Shown piece after piece: positions 5,987 to 9,939 of a stretch of 9,939 bases of DNA. Positions within the stretch are counted from its first letter, which is position 1. The number at the start of each line of letters is the position of its first letter. Location of the stretch: assembly GCA_030037185.1 (NCBI GenBank), contig JASHRR010000762.1:1-9939 (forward strand). Reading direction: 5' to 3'. Position numbers and translations under genes: made by a program. This stretch comes from Xanthobacteraceae bacterium (lineage in GTDB: Bacteria; Pseudomonadota; Alphaproteobacteria; Rhizobiales; Xanthobacteraceae). The notes beneath the pieces are model-generated. The model made no database searches. It had not been told where the DNA came from and saw only the letters and a program-made list of their open reading frames with translations.

Positions 5987-6482
5987 GCAAGAATAAAGTT
6001 TCGTAAACGAGCCCGACGACGCCGGCGACGATTGCCGCATCGGCGACATTAAAGATATACCATTGGAACGTCCAGGTCGGCGCGCTGATGTGAAATAAGA
6101 CGAAATCCATCACCGCACCATGCACCGCGCGATCGATCGCGTTGCCGATCGCGCCGCCCAGGATCAAGCCAAGCGCCAGGCCGGCGAGGCGCGAGCGGGT
6201 TCGCGCCAGCCAGACGAGGAGCAGCGCAACCGCGATCGCCTTGAGGCCGAGAAGCACCCATTGCCATAGCGGGCCGGCGTCCTGGAAGAGCCCGTAGCTG
6301 ATGCCGGTGTTCCAGGCCAGCACCAGATCGAGGAACGAGGTGACCGGCACCCGGCCCCGCTCGGTCAGGCCGAATCCATGCAGCAGCCAAAGCTTTACCG
6401 CCTGATCGGCCGCCGCTGCCGCCACCGCGGTTGCGAGACCCAGTCGCAACGGCGCCCCGCCGCAGAAAGCCGGTCGCGCCAT
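5964..6482 (-). CDS. lspA: Lipoprotein signal peptidase (prolipoprotein signal peptidase II)
   Basis: LspA is the inner-membrane aspartic peptidase that removes the signal peptide from prolipoproteins after the cysteine has been given its lipid. The 172-aa length is normal. Family landmarks occur in order: AAADQAVKLW (about 23-32), the WNTGISYGLF loop (57-66), ILGGAIGNAIDRAVHG (107-122), VMDF with the first catalytic aspartate D126, and FNVADAAI with the second, D148. Four hydrophobic segments fit the known fold. The serine usual after the second aspartate (FNVADS) is alanine here; this serine is common but the change leaves the catalytic pair intact. The ATG directly follows the ileS stop with no spacer, and AAGG lies just upstream inside ileS. 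The ileS-lspA pairing is conserved across many bacteria. Confidence 0.97.
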   Translation of the reverse strand: MARPAFCGGAPLRLGLATAVAAAAADQAVKLWLLHGFGLTERGRVPVTSFLDLVLAWNTGISYGLFQDAGPLWQWVLLGLKAIAVALLLVWLARTRSRLAGLALGLILGGAIGNAIDRAVHGAVMDFVLFHISAPTWTFQWYIFNVADAAIVAGVVGLVYETLFLQDTAKLP

Positions 6483-9400
6483 CTACCTTGCCCCGCCCTG
6501 CGCCGCGTCCCATTCGCGCAGGGCCCGCGCGTCGCGCGGCGTCACATCCGGATAGTGCGGATCGGACCCGACATCGGCCTGGATCTTCCACGACCGCGCG
6601 CATTTGCGGCCTTCGGCGGGCCGGAATTCGACCGCGACGCCAGGCACATCATCCAGGCGAAATGCGCCCGCCGGCGGGTCCCCAAGCGTGACGGTCGCAC
6701 CCGACGTGATGGCGATCTCCGCCATGCCGACCTCACCGCATCCTCCGGCAAGCTCTGTCGCAATGGTGCGTATCAACGCCGGATCGGCAATGTAGATCGC
6801 AGGCGCGGCTTCGAGGCTCGAACCGATCCGTTTGTTGGCGCGCTCGATCTCCAGCGCGCCGGTGACGACTCGCCGCACCCGCCTGATGTCGCCCCAAACG
6901 CGCGCCAGGGCATCATCGCGCCAAGCCACCGGGATCTCCGGGAAACGTTCGAGGTGGACCGACATCGGATAGCGCAGGGCAGATGTCAGATGACGGGTGT
7001 CAGATTCGCGGGCATCCGCCATCTGACCTCCGTAACGGGACAGATAGGCCTCTTCCGCCGTGAAGCAGAGCATCGGCGCAAGCCAAATCACGGTGGCGCG
7101 GAACACTTCCTCGATCACCGTGAGACAGGCTTTGCGGGTGACCGAAGAGAGAGCGTCACAATAAAGCGCATCCTTGCGGATGTCGAAATAGAAGGCCGAG
7201 AGATCGACGGTCATGAACTGATTGAGCGACGCGAATATACGCTTGAAATCGAAATCTGCGTAGTGCTTGCGTACGCTCTCGTCGAGCTCGCTCAGACGAT
7301 GCAGAATGTATCGTTCAAGGCCCGGCATGTCCGCATAAGCAACGCGATCCTCCTCGCGGAAATGGGCGAGATTGCCGAGCATCCAGCGCACGGTGTTGCG
7401 CAGCTTGCGGTAGGTGTCGACGGTGGTCTTGAGGATCTCGGGCCCGATGCGCAGATCGTCCGCATAGTCGGAAGCGCAAACCCACATGCGCAGGATGTCG
7501 GCCCCACTGGATTTGATCACGTCCTGCGGCGCCACTGTATTGCCGAGCGACTTCGACATTTTGCGGCCGTGCTCATCGAGCACGAAGCCGTGGGTCACGA
7601 CGATATCGAACGGGGCCCGGCCGCGCGTGCCGCAGGACTCCAGTAACGAGGATTGGAACCAGCCGCGGTGCTGGTCGGAGCCTTCGAGGTACATCACGGT
7701 GTCCGGCCCACCATCCTTTTTGCGACGAATGCCCGCGAGCCCCGGAAAATGCTCCGGGTCTTCGAGCGTGAACGCGTGGGTCGAACCGGAATCGAACCAC
7801 ACGTCGAGAATATCGTCGACTTTGTGCCAATCCTCGTTCGCGAGTTCGCCGAGAAAGCGATCGCGTGCCCCGGCCGCATACCAGGCGTCGGCGCCCCCGC
7901 GCTCGAAGGCTTGGAGGATGCGGGCGTTGACACCCTCGTCGCGAAGAATCTCGACGTTGCCGTCGCCCGCCTCGCGCACGAACACCGTGATCGGCACGCC
8001 CCAAGCGCGCTGGCGCGAGATCACCCAGTCAGGCCGGCCCTCAATCATGCCGGTGATGCGGTTCTCCCCCTGCGGCGGCACCCAGCGGGTGTCCCGGATG
8101 GCGGTGAGGGCCCGATGGCGCAACGTGTCGCCCGCGGTCGCCGACCCGATTTCGTCCGCTATCGGCTTGTCCATGGCGATGAACCATTGCGGCGTGTTGC
8201 GCAAGATCACCGGTTTCTTGGATCGCCACGAATGCGGATACTGGTGCCTCAGCCGGCTGCGCGCAATCAGCATACCGGCGTCGATCAGAGCCTTGATCAC
8301 GGCGTCGTTCGCGTCGCCCTTCTCGCCTTGCTCGGTGATGACCCGCTTCGGCCTGCCGCCGGTATCGCGTGGACCGAAACCCGGTGCCTGGTCGGTGAAA
8401 AATCCGTCCTCGTCGACGGTGTATGGGATCGTGGTGTTGATGCCTCGTGCTTCAAGTGCGCGGGCATTCGCGGTCCAGATTTCGAAATCCTCCCGGCCAT
8501 GACCGGGGGCGGTGTGCACGAAGCCGGTACCGGTGTCTTCGGTGACGTGCTCGCCGTCCAGGAGGGGGATCGGCAAGCGGTATCCGGCGTTGAAAGTCGC
8601 AAGCGGATGAGCGCATCGCATAACGCGCAAACTTGCGGCAGGAACCGCCCCGACGCGAACGAATTCCGAGACCCGGGCTTGCGTCATGACCTCTGCGGCG
8701 AGCCGATCGCTTAGAATGATTTTATCGCCCTTGTTCAGCCAATTGCCGGCTGGCGCATCTGAGACTTCGTAAAGGCCGTAGTCGATCTTCGAGGAAAAGC
8801 TGATCGCGCGGTTGCCCGGGAGGGTCCAAGGCGTGGTTGTCCAGATCACCACCGACGCTGCCGCGACGTCGCGATTTTGCCGGGAGCCGTCGCCGACCGA
8901 GCGATCCACCGGAAACTTCACCCACACCGTATCGCTGGTGTAATCTTCATACTCGACCTCGGCCTCGGCGAGCGCTGTCTTCTCCACCACCGACCACATC
9001 ACCGGCTTGGAGCCGCGATAAAGGGTGCCGTTGGCGACGAACTTCATCAACTCGCGGGCGATCTGGGCTTCGGCGGCGTAGTCCATCGTGGTGTAGGGGT
9101 GGTCCCAGTCGCCGGTGACGCCGAGGCGCTTGAACTCGTCGCGCTGCACGTTGAGCCAGTGCTGCGCATAGGCGCGGCATTCCCGACGGAACGCGATCAT
9201 TGCGGCCGGATCGGACAGGTCTGGCTTCTGCTTGCCCTTGGCGCGGTAGCCTTCCTCCTCGACCTTCCACTCGATCGGCAGCCCGTGACAATCCCAACCC
9301 GGCACATAATTGGAATCGTGGCCGAGCATCTGCTGGGAGCGGGTGACCACATCCTTGAGGATCTTGTTGAGAGCGGTGCCGATATGGACGTTGCCGTTGG

Positions 9401-9584
9401 CGTAAGGCGGCCCGTCATGGAGCACGAACTTGGTCCGGCCGCAAGCAGCCTCGCGCAAACGCTCATAGAGGCCGATCCGCTGCCAATGTGCCAGGATCTC
9501 GGGTTCCTTCTGGGGCAGCCCGGCGCGCATGGGAAAATCGGTCTTGGGGAGGAATAGCGTTTCGCTGTAGTCGCGGTCGGACAT
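6483..9584 (-). CDS. ileS: Isoleucyl-tRNA synthetase
   Basis: IleS charges tRNA-Ile with isoleucine in the cytoplasm and hydrolyses mischarged valine. The protein has 1033 residues, longer than the roughly 940 of E. coli. The class I signatures are present: [13 protein letters not shown] (58-70, with T in place of the last H of the HIGH motif), [16 protein letters not shown] (92-107), GSDQHRGWF (635-643) and KMSKS (675-679). The editing domain lies at about 210-430, with [10 protein letters not shown] (249-258) and [15 protein letters not shown] (354-368). The C-terminal end has only one cysteine (C995 in GRKCARSW) where zinc-binding forms have four, so the terminal zinc site is lost. Residues 854-872 look like an extra segment with internal repeats. 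The ATG at 9584 is followed by a typical N-terminus ([15 protein letters not shown]). The ribosome binding site is modest (CAGGTTGAG). No gene is visible upstream. Confidence 0.98.
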   Translation of the reverse strand: MSDRDYSETLFLPKTDFPMRAGLPQKEPEILAHWQRIGLYERLREAACGRTKFVLHDGPPYANGNVHIGTALNKILKDVVTRSQQMLGHDSNYVPGWDCHGLPIEWKVEEEGYRAKGKQKPDLSDPAAMIAFRRECRAYAQHWLNVQRDEFKRLGVTGDWDHPYTTMDYAAEAQIARELMKFVANGTLYRGSKPVMWSVVEKTALAEAEVEYEDYTSDTVWVKFPVDRSVGDGSRQNRDVAAASVVIWTTTPWTLPGNRAISFSSKIDYGLYEVSDAPAGNWLNKGDKIILSDRLAAEVMTQARVSEFVRVGAVPAASLRVMRCAHPLATFNAGYRLPIPLLDGEHVTEDTGTGFVHTAPGHGREDFEIWTANARALEARGINTTIPYTVDEDGFFTDQAPGFGPRDTGGRPKRVITEQGEKGDANDAVIKALIDAGMLIARSRLRHQYPHSWRSKKPVILRNTPQWFIAMDKPIADEIGSATAGDTLRHRALTAIRDTRWVPPQGENRITGMIEGRPDWVISRQRAWGVPITVFVREAGDGNVEILRDEGVNARILQAFERGGADAWYAAGARDRFLGELANEDWHKVDDILDVWFDSGSTHAFTLEDPEHFPGLAGIRRKKDGGPDTVMYLEGSDQHRGWFQSSLLESCGTRGRAPFDIVVTHGFVLDEHGRKMSKSLGNTVAPQDVIKSSGADILRMWVCASDYADDLRIGPEILKTTVDTYRKLRNTVRWMLGNLAHFREEDRVAYADMPGLERYILHRLSELDESVRKHYADFDFKRIFASLNQFMTVDLSAFYFDIRKDALYCDALSSVTRKACLTVIEEVFRATVIWLAPMLCFTAEEAYLSRYGGQMADARESDTRHLTSALRYPMSVHLERFPEIPVAWRDDALARVWGDIRRVRRVVTGALEIERANKRIGSSLEAAPAIYIADPALIRTIATELAGGCGEVGMAEIAITSGATVTLGDPPAGAFRLDDVPGVAVEFRPAEGRKCARSWKIQADVGSDPHYPDVTPRDARALREWDAAQGGAR
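6969..7025 (-). repeat. Repeat-bearing 19-codon segment within ileS
   Basis: On the minus strand this part of ileS has TCTGACA twice, 9 bases apart, plus GTCAGATG, the exact inverse of a CATCTGAC nearby; on the plus strand the arms are 6985-6992 and 7020-7027. It encodes IleS residues 854-872 ([13 protein letters not shown] and onward), between [11 protein letters not shown] and [13 protein letters not shown]. In relatives I remember, the sequence passes almost directly from AEEAW-like to SVHLxxFP. It is 57 bases, a multiple of three, so the frame is kept. It resembles a small palindromic element inserted in frame, but the ancestral state is inferred from memory. Confidence 0.5.
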
Positions 9585-9631
9585 GACGGCTCAACCTGAG
9601 ATTGGATGATAGACGGGCAACGGACCCGGTG

Positions 9632-9658
9632 TTCTGCCGACCTGCCGGTCAGGCAGAA
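9632..9658 (-). repeat. Strong leader hairpin 47 bases upstream of ileS
   Basis: TTCTGCC-GACC (9632-9642) pairs with GGTC-A-GGCAGAA (9647-9658) around a TGCC loop on the plus strand, with one unpaired A; the minus strand forms the matching structure. That makes 11 base pairs. It lies 47 bases before the ileS start on the transcript side and is not followed by a T run. It may be a regulatory leader structure or the terminator/stabiliser of an upstream transcript. Confidence 0.6.
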
Positions 9659-9769
9659 GCCGGGCCGGCAATCCAGCGATGATCCGGCCCAGACTCGTGA
9701 GCGAACTGATCGCATGCCGTCATAGAGCGGTTCCTAACACATAGACCGCGGGACGGAAAGAGCGGCATT

Positions 9770-9838
9770 GGCCCCTCCGCGCCGTTGCCGTCAGGGCACT
9801 TGGGCCCTTGTTGGACGGGCATCGAGGGCTGAGGGGCC
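9770..9838. repeat. 8-bp inverted repeat closing a 69-base segment
   Basis: GGCCCCTC (9770-9777) and GAGGGGCC (9831-9838) are perfect complements, separated by 53 bases. In a minus-strand transcript this would make a closed domain upstream of ileS. I recognise no riboswitch or tRNA core in the enclosed sequence, so this is a structural candidate only. Confidence 0.3.
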
Positions 9839-9939
9839 TTGCCGCAAGCTCAAAATTGGCCACTCAGGACTTCTGGCCTCCTGACCCGCGCAATTCGGGC
9901 AACAGGCGCACAAATTCCGACCCTACCGCAAGCCAGGAG

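Larger units (their letters stand above)
9585..9939. other. 355-base stretch upstream of ileS without a supportable gene
   Basis: This is the leader and promoter region of ileS, read on the minus strand. No open frame shows family features; a short minus-strand frame entering from the right edge and stopping at 9866-9864 could be the tail of an upstream gene but cannot be supported. It holds a strong hairpin at 9632-9658, a smaller TCAGGA/TCCTGA repeat (9864-9884) and a long-range repeat (9770-9838). I could not pick a convincing -35/-10 pair. No T-box features are seen. Confidence 0.6.

Noticed and set aside
9770..9838. A tRNA or known riboswitch in the 69-base closed segment upstream of ileS
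   Set aside because: The closing stem has a suitable length for a tRNA, but there is no T-loop GTTCRA motif, no D-loop and no anticodon arm, and no riboswitch core I know.
9864..9939. Tail of a possible upstream minus-strand gene ending ELRGSGGQKS
   Set aside because: Only about 24 codons are visible, without recognisable features, and another frame is open over nearly the same stretch.

Overview
The window looks like a high-GC alphaproteobacterial chromosome segment, most probably from the Rhizobiales (Hyphomicrobiales). The evidence is the protein-level character of IleS and LspA, the high GC, and the gene order ileS - lspA - small secreted protein - two M16 peptidases, which I recall as a common alphaproteobacterial arrangement. 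The genus cannot be fixed from the sequence alone.

Right-hand two thirds (about 2126-9584): five genes, all on the minus strand, read from right to left. ileS (isoleucyl-tRNA synthetase) is followed with no gap by lspA (prolipoprotein signal peptidase II). After a 186-base gap come a secreted 243-aa protein of unknown function, a zinc-containing M16 peptidase and a second M16 protein that lacks the zinc site. The last three genes overlap by 4 bases each (ATGA, then GTGA), so they are almost certainly translated together. A fair promoter candidate lies at the end of lspA, so the last three genes may be transcribed separately. The theme of the run is the cell envelope: lipoprotein maturation, a secreted factor and an active/inactive M16B pair exported to the periplasm.

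Left-hand 2.1 kb (1-2125): no intact gene. It is a graveyard of insertion sequences from at least three families: a plus-strand C-terminal piece of an IS1634-type (IS4 superfamily) transposase, a minus-strand IS110-type transposase with its middle deleted, and a plus-strand IS200/IS605-type TnpA that still has its HUH motif but carries an amber stop at the predicted catalytic tyrosine. Several strong hairpins lie between them, some probably remnants of IS ends or IS non-coding RNA.

Right edge (9585-9939): 355 bases upstream of ileS without a supportable gene. They contain a strong leader hairpin and a longer-range inverted repeat.

I see no defence system, CRISPR array, tRNA or rRNA. The observations most worth a second look are the amber-blocked IS200 remnant, the internally deleted IS110 remnant with a structured flank, the repeat-bearing 19-codon segment inside ileS, and the uncharacterised secreted protein co-translated with the M16 pair.
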